From Kordiimonas sediminis (lineage in GTDB: Bacteria; Pseudomonadota; Alphaproteobacteria; Sphingomonadales; Kordiimonadaceae): a stretch of 64,000 bases of DNA. The stretch's first letter is position 1, and each line of letters starts with the position of its first letter. The stretch spans positions 496,001 to 560,000 of the forward strand of contig NZ_BNCI01000001.1 in assembly GCF_014656395.1 (NCBI RefSeq). Reading direction: 5' to 3'. Below are positions 36,632 through 45,583 of the stretch, piece after piece. The position numbers were made by a program, and so were the translations under genes. The notes below the pieces were generated by a model. It had not been told where the DNA came from. It worked only from the letters and a program-made list of their open reading frames with translations, and ran no database searches.

Positions 36632-37065
36632 AATCTCTGTCTCCGCTTCTCGATCCATCTGGCACTTTCCACCGCCGGATAGCTGCACGCGCACGATCAC
36701 CTCATGCTCACAACCACCACTTCGGTAAAGCCATAGTAAAAAATCAGGACTTCAAATCCCTACTCCCAGAAACAAGCTACATACAAAATGATAACGTTGT
36801 CTATTGTTATTTTCAGCCAAATCTGCAAAAATGATAACGTTGTCAATTTAGACATGACTACGTTGTCAGGAAATTCAAGGGCTTAGACGCCATTTCGATA
36901 TTTCAGATTTATGACAAACTTTTTCTGGCGGCGTCATATCTGGTTCACAGCCAACGGGGATAATCCATATCAGGGAACAGGGACCTGATATATTTTATAG
37001 AAGCTTGATTCGCTTACTTTGATCGGCATACTGGGGGTTTCCAGGGTTCAAACTGGCAGGGGTTC
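36632..37065. other. Divergent control region of the GlcNAc regulon
   Basis: This 434-bp gap separates the kinase-headed operon (leftward) from nagR (rightward). Apart from the three operator copies described separately, it is AT-rich and shows no gene. Both operons must be transcribed from here. Confidence 0.7.
36789..36868. promoter_or_regulatory. Three NagR operator copies
   Basis: TGATAACGTTGTCT (36789-36802), TGATAACGTTGTCA (36832-36845) and TGACTACGTTGTCA (36855-36868) each differ by one or two bases from the perfect palindrome TGACAACGTTGTCA upstream of nagB-II. Centres are 43 and 23 bp apart, about four and two helical turns, which suits cooperative or looped LacI-type binding. Confidence 0.85.
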
Positions 37066-38100
37066 ATGGTTAAATCTACAATTAAAGACGTCGCACAATT
37101 AGCCGGCGTATCACTGAAAACTGTTTCAAGGGTGATCAATAAAGAACCCTTTGTGCGGCAAGCCACTATTGAAAAAGTATCAAAAGCGATCGAAGAATTA
37201 GGGTATCAGCCAAATCTTGCCGCCAGGAACCTGCGCAGCGGGAAAAGTTACGCCCTTGGGCTCGTGTACGATAATCCAAACCCCTATTACATTATAGATA
37301 TGCAGCAAGGGGCGCTGAATGTTTGCAGGGACATGGGATACGGCCTGCAGATTCACCCATGCGATGCCGCGCAGGATAATATTGCGGAAGAGCTGGTGGA
37401 TCTGTACCGCGATGCAGACCTCTCTGGCCTGATCCTGGCACCGCCCATGTCAGAACGTGCCGACATTATCAAAGTGCTGCGCCGTAACGACATTCAATAT
37501 GTAGGAATTGTTTCAGGCACAGCCGAAGACCCTGCTTTGACCCCGTGCGTTCATGTTGATGACCGCAAAGCCGCGTATAATATCACCAAACATCTGCTGT
37601 CGCTGGGCCATACACATATTGCCTTTTTCTGGGGGGAAGAAATCCATAAATCCAGCCCTGAACGCTTTCACGGCTATGAAGATGCGTTGCGGGAAGAAGG
37701 CATCACGCTTGACCCTTCCCTGATCTTTGACGGCGCCTACAGCTTTGAATCCGGCATTGAAAATGCGCAAAAACTGCTACAACTGCCAGACACGCCCACC
37801 GCGCTTTTCTGCAGTAATGACGAAATCGCGGCCGGCGCCTTGACCGTCTTTACAGAAAGGGGACTGCAGGTCCCGCATGATATTGCCCTGGCAGGCTTTG
37901 AAAACAGCCCGTTTTCCCGGCATTCAAGCCCGCCTTTGACCACCGCAGAACAATCAACAATAGAAATTGCAGCAGCGGCCACGCGTTTACTGATTGCGGG
38001 TATGCGCCCTCATACAATCGAAAGTGAAAATGAGCTCGTTACAGAATTTTCACCAACACTGATTATTCGTCAGTCAACCTGTCCTGTGGATGGTCGCTGA
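37066..38100 (+). CDS. nagR: LacI-family transcriptional regulator of GlcNAc utilisation
   Basis: This 344-residue LacI protein has the helix-turn-helix TIKDVAQLAGVSLKTVSRVI and the hinge helix NLAARNLRSGKSYALGL at the normal positions. The periplasmic-binding-protein-like effector domain ends with LAGFENSPFSRHSSPPLTT, a typical inducer-pocket region. Four near-identical palindromes upstream of nagB-II and in the divergent kinase/nagR gap make it the obvious repressor of the whole locus, including itself. The inducer in related systems is glucosamine-6-phosphate or GlcNAc-6-phosphate; here that is inference. It ends immediately before nagX. Confidence 0.9.
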   Translation: MVKSTIKDVAQLAGVSLKTVSRVINKEPFVRQATIEKVSKAIEELGYQPNLAARNLRSGKSYALGLVYDNPNPYYIIDMQQGALNVCRDMGYGLQIHPCDAAQDNIAEELVDLYRDADLSGLILAPPMSERADIIKVLRRNDIQYVGIVSGTAEDPALTPCVHVDDRKAAYNITKHLLSLGHTHIAFFWGEEIHKSSPERFHGYEDALREEGITLDPSLIFDGAYSFESGIENAQKLLQLPDTPTALFCSNDEIAAGALTVFTERGLQVPHDIALAGFENSPFSRHSSPPLTTAEQSTIEIAAAATRLLIAGMRPHTIESENELVTEFSPTLIIRQSTCPVDGR

Positions 38101-38101
38101 T

Positions 38102-39313
38102 ATGTGGCGCCGGGTCCAAGATCATCTTTCCGGCATTATGGCGCAGTGTAATCCTGACCGTTCTCTCGCGATTGATGTGTTTCGGGGGATCACAATCACC
38201 GGCATGATATTGGTTAACAACCCGGGCAGTTGGGATCATGTATATGCACCGCTTTTGCACGCAAAGTGGCACGGCTGGACCCCGACGGACCTGATTTTTC
38301 CGTTTTTCATCTTCATTGTTGGATTATCTGCAGCCTTTGCAGCCGCCAGTCAGAATAAAATACAGGGCACCACTGCCCCCAACCGGACAGCGCAATTAAA
38401 AACAGCGGCGATCCGAAGCGCAAAATTATTCGGCCTTGGTCTGTTTCTCGCAATATTCTATTATGATTTTCAGGCCAGCAATTATAGCTGGTTCACGGAG
38501 CGTATTGAAAACATCCGTATTTTAGGGGTGTTGCAGCGTATTGCCCTTGTCTTTTTCTGCATGACACTCCTGCGGTTATATGCATCCAGGACCGTTGAAT
38601 ATGCGGCCTGTGTTTTCCTGCTTGCTCTCTATACTTTCTGTATGGCTTTTACGCCTTACCCGTTACCGACGGGCGGCACTGGTGTTGGCGGCTGGGCATT
38701 TGGGGAAAACTTCACAGCCTATATTGATGCACTGATTTTAGGGTCAGCCCACAGTTATTATGCGAACGCGACCCCGTTTCCCTTTGACCCCGAAGGGATA
38801 TTCTCAACCCTGCCCGCGATTGTTACAGGGATGCTGGGGCTTTTCACCGGGCGCTTTCTGCTTGCGGAAAAGAACGCGATAGCGCGTCTGAAACGTCTTA
38901 TCCCTGCGGGCATTCTCCTGACACTCCTGGGGCTGGTGCTTGATCCCGTCATCCCGATCAACAAGGCATTATGGACCCCGAGCTATGTCCTTCTGACAGC
39001 CGGACTTGCGGTGCTCTCTCTCGCCTTTTGCATCTATCTGCTCGACATCAGAAAAACACAGCGCTGGTCCGCACCGTTTATCGTCTTTGGGGCGAATGCC
39101 ATCGCGTTTTATATGTTCTCTGCCGTCGCTGCCCGTATCCTGACGATGATACCCGTGGGGGAAACGTCCTTACATGCCCTGCTGTACTCTAAGGTTTTCA
39201 TGCCACTTTTTGGTCCGCTAAATGGTTCTCTTGCCTTTGCTCTGGCTTTTCTGGCTCTGTCCTACGGTGCCATGTACGCCATGTATAAGCGGAAGATTTT
39301 CTGGAAAGTATAG
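38102..39313 (+). CDS. nagX: NagX-type membrane protein (DUF5009/acyltransferase-like)
   Basis: About 403 residues and 10 hydrophobic segments. The N-terminus SLAIDVFRGITITGMILVNN, PGSWDHVYAPLLHAKWHGWT and PTDLIFPFFIFIVGLS is the signature of the NagX family, related to eukaryotic heparan-alpha-glucosaminide N-acetyltransferase. NagX genes occur in GlcNAc loci of many proteobacteria and are thought to act on GlcNAc or glucosamine at the inner membrane, but the reaction is not settled. The ATG at 38102 directly follows the nagR stop with GGATGG as a ribosome site; later ATGs are possible. Confidence 0.87.
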   Translation: MWRRVQDHLSGIMAQCNPDRSLAIDVFRGITITGMILVNNPGSWDHVYAPLLHAKWHGWTPTDLIFPFFIFIVGLSAAFAAASQNKIQGTTAPNRTAQLKTAAIRSAKLFGLGLFLAIFYYDFQASNYSWFTERIENIRILGVLQRIALVFFCMTLLRLYASRTVEYAACVFLLALYTFCMAFTPYPLPTGGTGVGGWAFGENFTAYIDALILGSAHSYYANATPFPFDPEGIFSTLPAIVTGMLGLFTGRFLLAEKNAIARLKRLIPAGILLTLLGLVLDPVIPINKALWTPSYVLLTAGLAVLSLAFCIYLLDIRKTQRWSAPFIVFGANAIAFYMFSAVAARILTMIPVGETSLHALLYSKVFMPLFGPLNGSLAFALAFLALSYGAMYAMYKRKIFWKV

Positions 39314-39524
39314 GCAGCGACTTCCCGCAGCGAAGGCTGCCTGGGGCAATTCAACCTGCATATGGTTTAGGCGATCAGGGGCCACCTGGGCCACGCCATT
39401 TTAGGCAAAAAACCATCCAAACCACACATATGTTAGCGCCAGTTTGCATGCCAGCGTGCGATTCATCAAAAATGTCGTTGCACTGAAGGCGCAGGATATG
39501 TATGGTCCGCCCGTCCTGAAGCGC

Positions 39525-39601
39525 GCACCCATAGCTCAGCTGGATAGAGCGCTGCCCTCCGAAGGCAGAGGCCAGAGGTTCGAATCCTCTTGGGTGCGCC
39601 A
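39525..39601 (+). tRNA. tRNA-Arg (anticodon CCG)
   Basis: A complete cloverleaf: acceptor GCACCCA pairs with TGGGTGC, discriminator G and encoded CCA; D-arm with AGCTCAGCTGGATAGAGC; anticodon stem CTGCC/GGCAG with loop CTCCGAA (anticodon CCG); T-arm with GGTTCGAATCC. It is the integration site of the downstream elements: its last 57 bases recur at 53133-53189. The 211 bp before it, back to nagX, hold no gene. Confidence 0.97.
39545..39601 (+). repeat. attL of element 1 (57-bp direct repeat within the tRNA)
   Basis: From TAGAGCGC in the D-arm to the CCA end, 57 bases are identical to 53133-53189. The repeat keeps the tRNA intact on the left, as expected for tyrosine-integrase insertion into a tRNA 3' end. 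Confidence 0.95.
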
Positions 39602-39669
39602 ACTTTTATCTTTAAATTCAACAACTTAATTCCACAAGGCGCACGCGCTAAAGCGCTGGAGTTTCAATC

Positions 39670-39687
39670 TGTCACACTGGTGTCACA
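39670..39687 (+). repeat. Integrase arm-type site pair, left end
   Basis: TGTCACA occurs at 39670-39676 and 39681-39687, 11 bp apart and just upstream of the integrase start. The 22-bp block matches 19 of 22 bases with a block near the right end (52999-53016). Confidence 0.6.
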
Positions 39688-39702
39688 GTGGGAGACAGAG
39701 AA

Positions 39703-40683
39703 GTGGCGACTATTCGAAAACGTGGAAATCGCTGGCAGGTACAGATCAGACTTAAAGGTTACCCTGCCAAGACTAAGTCCTTTAGTCATAAAGGTGATGC
39801 AGTTAAATGGGGCAGAGCAACTGAAACAAATTTACTGTTAGGCTTAGATAACGAAACATTGACTGTCTTCAACAATGTGCGCCTTTCCGAACTTTTCAGC
39901 AGATACCTGAAAGAAGTGACCGCATATAAACGCGGTAAAAATGTTGAAGAATTACGCCTCAAAAAAGTTTTAAGGCACCCTATTGCACAAACTCTGGTTT
40001 CGGAAGTCTCTGTCGAAAAATTCGCAAGATACCGTGATGAACGCTTAAGGGAAGTTTCCACCAGCACTGTCAAAAGAGACTTGAATTTGCTGCACCATGT
40101 TTTCTCTATTGCGATCAATGAGTGGGGCGTCCCATTAAAATCAAACCCATTAACCACAATCCGAAAACCTCAGGAACATGCGCCAAGAACTAGGCGGCTT
40201 CTTAATAATGAGGAAGCCAAACTTATCGCAGAGGCAGACTGTTCTCGTACTGAATATTTGAAACCAGCAATTATTCTTGCTCTGGAAACAGGTATGAGAC
40301 GCGGGGAACTACTTTCCACAAGGTGGGAAGATGTTAATGCCGACGCCCGGCTATTAACTATTAGAGAAACCAAAAATGGGGAAGTCAGAACAATTCCATT
40401 AAGCACAAAAGCAATGACTACGATTACCTCCCTCCCTAAACTTCAACATAAACTATTCAATTGCACACCAAATGCTCTCCAAAAATCTTGGAAAAGACTT
40501 ACTCAGCACATCAACATTCAAGATTTACATTTCCATGATCTGCGCCATGAAGCAATCAGCCGGTTTTTCGAATGCGGTCTAACAATTCCAGAAGTCGCAC
40601 TTATTAGCGGTCACAAAGACTACCGAATGCTTCAGAGATATACCCACTTAAGACCAGAAGATTTAGTCTCAAAATTATCTTAG
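39703..40683 (+). CDS. Tyrosine recombinase/integrase
   Basis: About 326 residues. The N-terminal arm-binding region (ATIRKRGNRWQVQIRLKGYP) and core-binding SAM-like domain are followed by the catalytic domain with Arg in LALETGMRRGELLSTRWEDV, the HDLRHEAISRF box, ISGHKDY and the nucleophile Tyr in MLQRYTH. It integrates and excises element 1 at tRNA-Arg(CCG), about 100 bp to its left. The GTG at 39703 begins the usual family start and has GGAGACAGAG in front; a GTG at 39688 is also in frame. Its promoter region overlaps the TGTCACA pair, which suggests autoregulation. Confidence 0.93.
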   Translation: MATIRKRGNRWQVQIRLKGYPAKTKSFSHKGDAVKWGRATETNLLLGLDNETLTVFNNVRLSELFSRYLKEVTAYKRGKNVEELRLKKVLRHPIAQTLVSEVSVEKFARYRDERLREVSTSTVKRDLNLLHHVFSIAINEWGVPLKSNPLTTIRKPQEHAPRTRRLLNNEEAKLIAEADCSRTEYLKPAIILALETGMRRGELLSTRWEDVNADARLLTIRETKNGEVRTIPLSTKAMTTITSLPKLQHKLFNCTPNALQKSWKRLTQHINIQDLHFHDLRHEAISRFFECGLTIPEVALISGHKDYRMLQRYTHLRPEDLVSKLS

Positions 40684-40790
40684 GCAGAAATTTTTAAAAT
40701 TTCTGCAATAGGGACGACCGCCCCTGAACAGTGGTGAACAATGGCGAATGTGATTCGTTGTGAATCTACATTTGAAAACTGGAGACCAGC

Positions 40791-40961
40791 ATGAAACCAT
40801 TGCTCACAATTGATGAAGCCTCACATTATTTAAGGGTTGGCCGCACAAGTATCTACAAGCTAATTCGCCATCGTCAGTTAAACTCTTACAAAATTGGACG
40901 TAGACGATTAGTGGATAAAGAGTCCATCGACTTGCTGCTCAAGTCACTAAGTTCAAGTTAG
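40791..40961 (+). CDS. Excisionase/AlpA-like helix-turn-helix protein
   Basis: A 56-residue protein with the DNA-binding excisionase (HTH_17, MerR-like) fold: LLTIDEASHYLRVGRTSIYK, then LIRHRQLNSYKIGRRRLVDK and ESIDLLLKSL. Such factors direct excision or activate early genes of satellites and islands. The ATG follows a GGAG ribosome site (CTGGAGACCAGC). It is 107 bp after the integrase on the same strand and before a likely terminator. Confidence 0.85.
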   Translation: MKPLLTIDEASHYLRVGRTSIYKLIRHRQLNSYKIGRRRLVDKESIDLLLKSLSSS

Positions 40962-40978
40962 CATCAACCTAGAAAACA

Positions 40979-41022
40979 AAACCGCCCCTACTTGTTAGCA
41001 AATGTAAGAGGAGCGGCTTTTA
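40979..41022 (+). terminator. Probable terminator after the excisionase gene
   Basis: AAACCGCCCCTAC and GTAAGAGGAGCGGCTTT form an imperfect stem ending in TTTTAT. The bulge makes it less certain than a textbook hairpin. Confidence 0.5.
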
Positions 41023-41130
41023 TCATATCTATTCTGATGTCCAACACCCTAGCATTTCTCCAATATACAGTCGTCCATGGTGGATGTGTATGCTTATGAA
41101 GGCCGTCAGTAAATTACATAGGAAAATCAT

Positions 41131-43215
41131 ATGACGTTCTCGTTCTCCACCCTTGACCTAACTGCTATCAAACCCGAGCCAACCCCTCCAGAAGCAATGC
41201 AGGTAATGGACCTAAACCGCTTCTTGTGCGCCCTGTACAGTAAAGTTGATACAGAAACCGGCAGGCTGGCGTTATCAGCAATACGTCCTAAAAACACATC
41301 TCCCGAAGGACAAGAGAATAGCATTATTGGCAATACTTTTAGTCTTATAGAAGCTGCTGTATCATGGACTATTGAGGGTGTGCAGGAGAGAAACTCCTAT
41401 TGGAGCATAGGGCTAGCGGACACTACCAAACTAGGCCCAAAACTTAAAAAATCCGAAGTACAGCACACTCTTGCTGTCATGGTTGACCTTGATGACCCTA
41501 AAGCCGCTGCCAATTGGCAAAATGTAGCACGGGAAAACGGCATCCCTAAGCCTTCAGCAATAGTCAAAACAGGGTCGATACCGCATGAACGGCTCCAATT
41601 GATTTGGATATTTAACGAGCCTGAATCTGATTTGAACAAATGGGTTTCGATCTCTAAAGGGCTGTGTTCGCTATTTAGTGGAGATAAAGCCGTAGCTGGT
41701 GACTATTCAAGACTATGCAGACTTCCCGCAACACTATCCCACCCTAACCAAGACAAGCGGGATAAAGGATATGTGACAGAATGGACAGAGCTTCTGGACC
41801 TGAACGCTGCTCGATATGAACTAGATGACTTTTCCGAATGCAATCCCATCAATGCAATCAGCGACATGCCCCCATCTTGCACTTCTGCTTCCCATCAAGC
41901 ATTATCTTTTTCTGCTGTAAGGCTTGAAAAAATTGAGGATGGCATTCGACTTCAACTTGAACGGTCCTATGGGGAAAACAACCCTCAACGTCATAAACAT
42001 GTTTACAGATGTGCCTGCTTGCTTTTCGAAGCAGGATATAATCCGGAACAGACTGCATGGGTCATAAGCCAATTTCCTAATGGAGTAGGTGACAAATGGC
42101 TAACCGATTGGGATAAATCTGAATCTATCTTACTCCAAAGAATATCAGCGAACTATGAAAGGTGGAGCCAAGAGCATGAGGCCCTCACCCTTAGTCCCGA
42201 AGCTGTAGACGAGATAATCTCGCATATAAACAGCGCACCATCAAACACCGCCCCAAGCACTGGTGCCACAAGTGCAGAACACTTGAAAACTACTCCCACC
42301 ACCTCCTCAGACACAAAAAAACCTGCTCTCCGGTTAAGAACCTTGGAAGAGGTGTGCTCAATGGAACTCCCAGTGCGGAACAGCTTACTCGGACCTTGGC
42401 TGCTAGAGCAATCACTCAACCTCGTGCATGCACCCCGCGGCCTTGGTAAAACACATTTCATCACTGCAATTGGATTAGCCGTTGCAGGTGGCGGAAGGTT
42501 TCTTAACTGGGAAGCACCATCTCCCAAGCGAGTGGTACTGATTGATGGTGAGATGCCGAAAGCTGCATTACAAGAACGCTATCTCTTAGCAAGGCCACAA
42601 TATCCTGAATTAGCGAGTGAAAATTTCCACCTTATAGCATCGGAAGATCACCCCAATGGACTTCCTGACTTGTCTACCGTTGAGGGACAAGAGATTATGG
42701 ACTCAATCCTTAAATCTGGTGACCTGTTAATCATCGACAATCTTAGTACCTTATGTCGTACAGGCGTTGAAAATGATGCGGAAAGCTGGTCACAAATGCA
42801 GCAGTGGCTAATTAAACTAAGATCACGCAAAATTACGGTTATTCTAGTGGCCCATGACGGCAAAAGTGGTGATCAACGCGGCACGTCCAAGAAAGAGGAC
42901 ATTATGGACAATATCATTCACTTGACCCGCCCCAAAAACAAAAGCGCCATGGATGGGGCCCATATGACCGTGACCTTTACCAAATGCCGTAACTCCAAAT
43001 CGGGGGAGTTGCAGGAAATTACTTGTAACTTAAATGAAGATGGCTCTTGGTCCACTGACGACGGTTACTCCGAAACTGACAAAGCAATCATTGCTAAAAT
43101 CAAGGAAGGAATACCTTATAGTGAAATTGCTAAAGACCACAACTCCTCCACCTCCTCAATCAGCAGGCTAAAAAAGCGAGCCGAACTGGACGGCCTTTTT
43201 GAGCCCAAGCCATAG
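41131..43215 (+). CDS. Primase-helicase replication protein (RepA-like AAA ATPase)
   Basis: The 694-residue protein has an N-terminal primase-like region (VMVDLDDPKAAANWQNVAREN, then PKPSAIVKTGSIPHERLQLI and DYSRLCRLPATLSHPNQ), a linker rich in Ser/Thr near residues 365-395, and a RepA/DnaB-like ATPase (Walker A in HAPRGLGKTHFITA, RVVLIDGEMP, Walker B in LLIIDNLSTLCR, VILVAHDGKSGDQRG). The C-terminus carries a helix-turn-helix-like tail (YSEIAKDHNSSTSSISRLKK). It is the expected autonomous replication protein of a satellite or plasmid-derived element. AGGAAA precedes the ATG. Hairpins immediately downstream could be an origin or terminator. Confidence 0.85.
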   Translation: MTFSFSTLDLTAIKPEPTPPEAMQVMDLNRFLCALYSKVDTETGRLALSAIRPKNTSPEGQENSIIGNTFSLIEAAVSWTIEGVQERNSYWSIGLADTTKLGPKLKKSEVQHTLAVMVDLDDPKAAANWQNVARENGIPKPSAIVKTGSIPHERLQLIWIFNEPESDLNKWVSISKGLCSLFSGDKAVAGDYSRLCRLPATLSHPNQDKRDKGYVTEWTELLDLNAARYELDDFSECNPINAISDMPPSCTSASHQALSFSAVRLEKIEDGIRLQLERSYGENNPQRHKHVYRCACLLFEAGYNPEQTAWVISQFPNGVGDKWLTDWDKSESILLQRISANYERWSQEHEALTLSPEAVDEIISHINSAPSNTAPSTGATSAEHLKTTPTTSSDTKKPALRLRTLEEVCSMELPVRNSLLGPWLLEQSLNLVHAPRGLGKTHFITAIGLAVAGGGRFLNWEAPSPKRVVLIDGEMPKAALQERYLLARPQYPELASENFHLIASEDHPNGLPDLSTVEGQEIMDSILKSGDLLIIDNLSTLCRTGVENDAESWSQMQQWLIKLRSRKITVILVAHDGKSGDQRGTSKKEDIMDNIIHLTRPKNKSAMDGAHMTVTFTKCRNSKSGELQEITCNLNEDGSWSTDDGYSETDKAIIAKIKEGIPYSEIAKDHNSSTSSISRLKKRAELDGLFEPKP

Positions 43216-43238
43216 ACTGAACACTTGTTTCAAACGCT

Positions 43239-43266
43239 ATGGGACAGACCATTGTATCTGTCCCAT
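43239..43266. repeat. Perfect 10-bp inverted repeat behind the primase-helicase gene
   Basis: ATGGGACAGA (43239-43248) pairs with TCTGTCCCAT (43257-43266) around an 8-base loop. No T-run follows, so it is not a standard terminator. Confidence 0.6.
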
Positions 43267-43367
43267 TACCAAAAACATATTGCGGGATGAATTTGTCCTG
43301 ATATTTCAGATGGTTACAATTTTCGTCCCGCACTATTCCCAGTATATCGGGAATCTTGTCATACCCA

Positions 43368-43409
43368 ATCCCGCTGTCCCGCCACCCTTTAGGGGCGGGA
43401 CGCTGGGAT
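43368..43409. repeat. Long GC-rich hairpin between convergent replication and terminase genes
   Basis: ATCCC and GGGAT flank an inner stem GTCCCGCC/GGCGGGAC around ACCCTTTAG, with a GCT/GCT internal loop between outer and inner stems. A smaller hairpin (ATTCCC...GGGAAT) lies just to its left near 43336-43352. Together with 43239-43266 this is dense secondary structure in a 209-bp gap: origin, packaging signal or terminator. Confidence 0.55.
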
Positions 43410-43424
43410 GAACAAATTTGCAAA

Positions 43425-43886
43425 TTAAACGCTCTTTTCGGAAGCCTGTATAATCATCTCTTCCAAAAGTTGGGGAGAAGGTGAAAAGCCAGATATTCCA
43501 GTAGCCGCTTCTTCGAGCTCTGCTCTTGTCATTGTGGTGATGTCCCGCACCTGCGATGAAAAAGACACATCCGTTCTCTTAGGCGGAATCCAGCCCAAAC
43601 GGTCCATTATATCTTTTGCGGCGGCAAGTCTGGTTCGAGGTGGAGTGTCTGGATCTGTCATTAAGTCCCTGATTACGCTAACGGCTGCCGGGCCTAGGTC
43701 CCTTAAAGCAAGGTCAATTTCCTTTTTAATTAGGTTTACGATTTGTGGATTTCTCAACCACTTATAAGCCACAGTATGTGCACTGGCTGCAGGTACGCCA
43801 GCCTTCCTCGCTGCATCCGTTGCATTATTTGACCTCGCGTATTCTCGCGCGAAAATATGACGTTTATCCCAATCTGCGGCTGGCAT
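43425..43886 (-). CDS. Small terminase subunit-like protein
   Basis: About 153 residues. The N-terminus DKRHIFAREYARSNNATDAARKAGVPAAS is the helix-turn-helix of Terminase_2 / TerS proteins (normally followed by a KWLRNPQIV helix, seen here), then a helical middle and an acidic C-terminal tail (MTRAELEEAATGISGF). In phages it recognises the packaging site with a large subunit; none is present in the window. In satellites a lone TerS can redirect helper-phage packaging. The ATG at 43886 has GGAG upstream. It is convergent with the primase-helicase. Confidence 0.72.
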   Translation of the reverse strand: MPAADWDKRHIFAREYARSNNATDAARKAGVPAASAHTVAYKWLRNPQIVNLIKKEIDLALRDLGPAAVSVIRDLMTDPDTPPRTRLAAAKDIMDRLGWIPPKRTDVSFSSQVRDITTMTRAELEEAATGISGFSPSPQLLEEMIIQASEKSV

Positions 43887-44026
43887 AAAAATTCTCCAAC
43901 TTTTTTCTCGGATTTCGGATGTTAATTTTGGGCTGTTTAGATGAATGGGTCGTCCCAAAAAAAAAGGTGACATCAAGAACCGTCAGAAATAATGTGCAGA
44001 GCGTGACACTAGACGCAGGGGGGATC

Positions 44027-45583
44027 ATGACTAAAGCACCTAAAAAGTCGAACAGTGCCAATCTGGGATTCGAGGAAACACTCTGGTTGGCGGCGGACAA
44101 GCTGCGCGGCAGTATGGACGCGTCCGAGTACAAGCATGTAGTCCTCGGCCTGATCTTCCTGAAATATATCTCCGATGCCTTCACCGAACTGCATGAGGAG
44201 CTCAGCAAGGATGACATGTCCGATCCAGAAGACCGGGACGAGTATCTGGCCGAGAACGTCTTCTGGGTGCCAGAACAAGCCCGGTGGGCCCACCTGCAGG
44301 CAAATGCCAAGTCCCCCAATATCGGTATTATGATCGATGACGCCATGCGGGCGATTGAGACCGCTGAGGGCAACGACAAGCTTAAGGGGGTGCTATCCAA
44401 GGACTTTGGCCGCGAAAGCCTGAATAAAACCATGCTGGGGGAACTGATCGATCTGATCTCCAGCATAAAAATGGGGGACCGCGAAAGCCGCTCCAAGGAC
44501 GTGCTGGGCCGGGTTTATGAATATTTCCTCGGCAAGTTTGCCGGGGCCGAGGGTAAATCGGGCGGCGAGTTCTATACGCCCCAGTCAGTGGTGCGTCTGC
44601 TTGTGGAGATGATCGAACCCTTCAAGGGCCGTGTGTACGACCCCTGCTGCGGGTCGGGTGGTATGTTTGTGCAGTCGGAGAAATTTGTCGAGGAGCATGG
44701 TGGCCGCATCGGCGACATCGCCGTCTATGGTCAGGAGATGAACCACACCACATGGCGACTGGCGCAGATGAATATGGCCGTGCGCGGGATCGATGCTGAC
44801 ATCAAGTGGAACAACGAGGGCAGTTTCCACCGTGACGAGCTGCAAGACCTCAAGGCCGATTTTATCCTTGCCAACCCACCCTTCAATATCAGTGACTGGG
44901 GCGGTGACAAGCTCAAGGAGGATCAGCGCTGGACGCTCGGTATCCCACCGCAAGGGAACGCCAACTTTGCATGGCTACAGCATATCATCCACCATCTGGC
45001 CCCGCGTGGTGCGGCAGGGGTGGTGCTGGCCAATGGCTCCATGTCGTCGCAGCAATCCGGCGAAGGGGATATCCGCAAGGCAATGATCGAAGCTGATCTG
45101 GTGGACTGTATGGTCGCGCTGCCGGGGCAGCTTTTCTACTCCACGCAAATTCCGGTCTGCCTGTGGTTCCTGTCGCGCTTCAAGGGACAGAACGGCTTCC
45201 GCGAACGTAAGCACGAAACGCTGTTTATCGACGCCCGGAAAATGGGCCATCTGGTCAATCGGACGCTCAGGGAATTTACCCGGGAGGACATCGCCAGGAT
45301 CGCTGACACCTACCATGCTTGGCGCGGTGAGGCAGGTGCCGTCGAGCGCCGCGGTGCCTATGAAGACATCGCCGGTTTCTGCAAGGCCGCCACGCTCGAT
45401 GACATCAAAAAGGCCGATTACGTCCTCACCCCGGGCCGCTATGTGGGCACCGAGGCCGAGGAGGACGATGGCATCCCCTTCGATGTGAAGATCAGGGACT
45501 TCCGCGCTACGCTTAAAGACCAGTTCGCGAAGAGCGCTGAGTTGGAAGACGCCATCAAACAGGCCCTCGGGGGACAGTGGTGA
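44027..45583 (+). CDS. hsdM: Type I restriction-modification system, methyltransferase subunit
   Basis: 518 residues. The HsdM N-terminal helical domain ([20 protein letters not shown], then [13 protein letters not shown]) precedes an adenine N6-methyltransferase with the SAM motif [12 protein letters not shown] and catalytic motif [16 protein letters not shown]. The C-terminal helical part contacts HsdS. It methylates adenine in the bipartite site read by HsdS and is part of the nuclease complex. The ATG at 44027 follows AGGGGGGATC. Its stop overlaps the hsdS start by one base (TGATG). Much more GC-rich than the early genes of the element. Confidence 0.96.
   Translation: MTKAPKKSNSANLGFEETLWLAADKLRGSMDASEYKHVVLGLIFLKYISDAFTELHEELSKDDMSDPEDRDEYLAENVFWVPEQARWAHLQANAKSPNIGIMIDDAMRAIETAEGNDKLKGVLSKDFGRESLNKTMLGELIDLISSIKMGDRESRSKDVLGRVYEYFLGKFAGAEGKSGGEFYTPQSVVRLLVEMIEPFKGRVYDPCCGSGGMFVQSEKFVEEHGGRIGDIAVYGQEMNHTTWRLAQMNMAVRGIDADIKWNNEGSFHRDELQDLKADFILANPPFNISDWGGDKLKEDQRWTLGIPPQGNANFAWLQHIIHHLAPRGAAGVVLANGSMSSQQSGEGDIRKAMIEADLVDCMVALPGQLFYSTQIPVCLWFLSRFKGQNGFRERKHETLFIDARKMGHLVNRTLREFTREDIARIADTYHAWRGEAGAVERRGAYEDIAGFCKAATLDDIKKADYVLTPGRYVGTEAEEDDGIPFDVKIRDFRATLKDQFAKSAELEDAIKQALGGQW

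Noticed and set aside
39375-39602. Frame reading [16 protein letters not shown] and a similar one at 52984-53190
   Set aside because: These are conceptual translations of the tRNA-Arg complement, a well-known annotation artefact.
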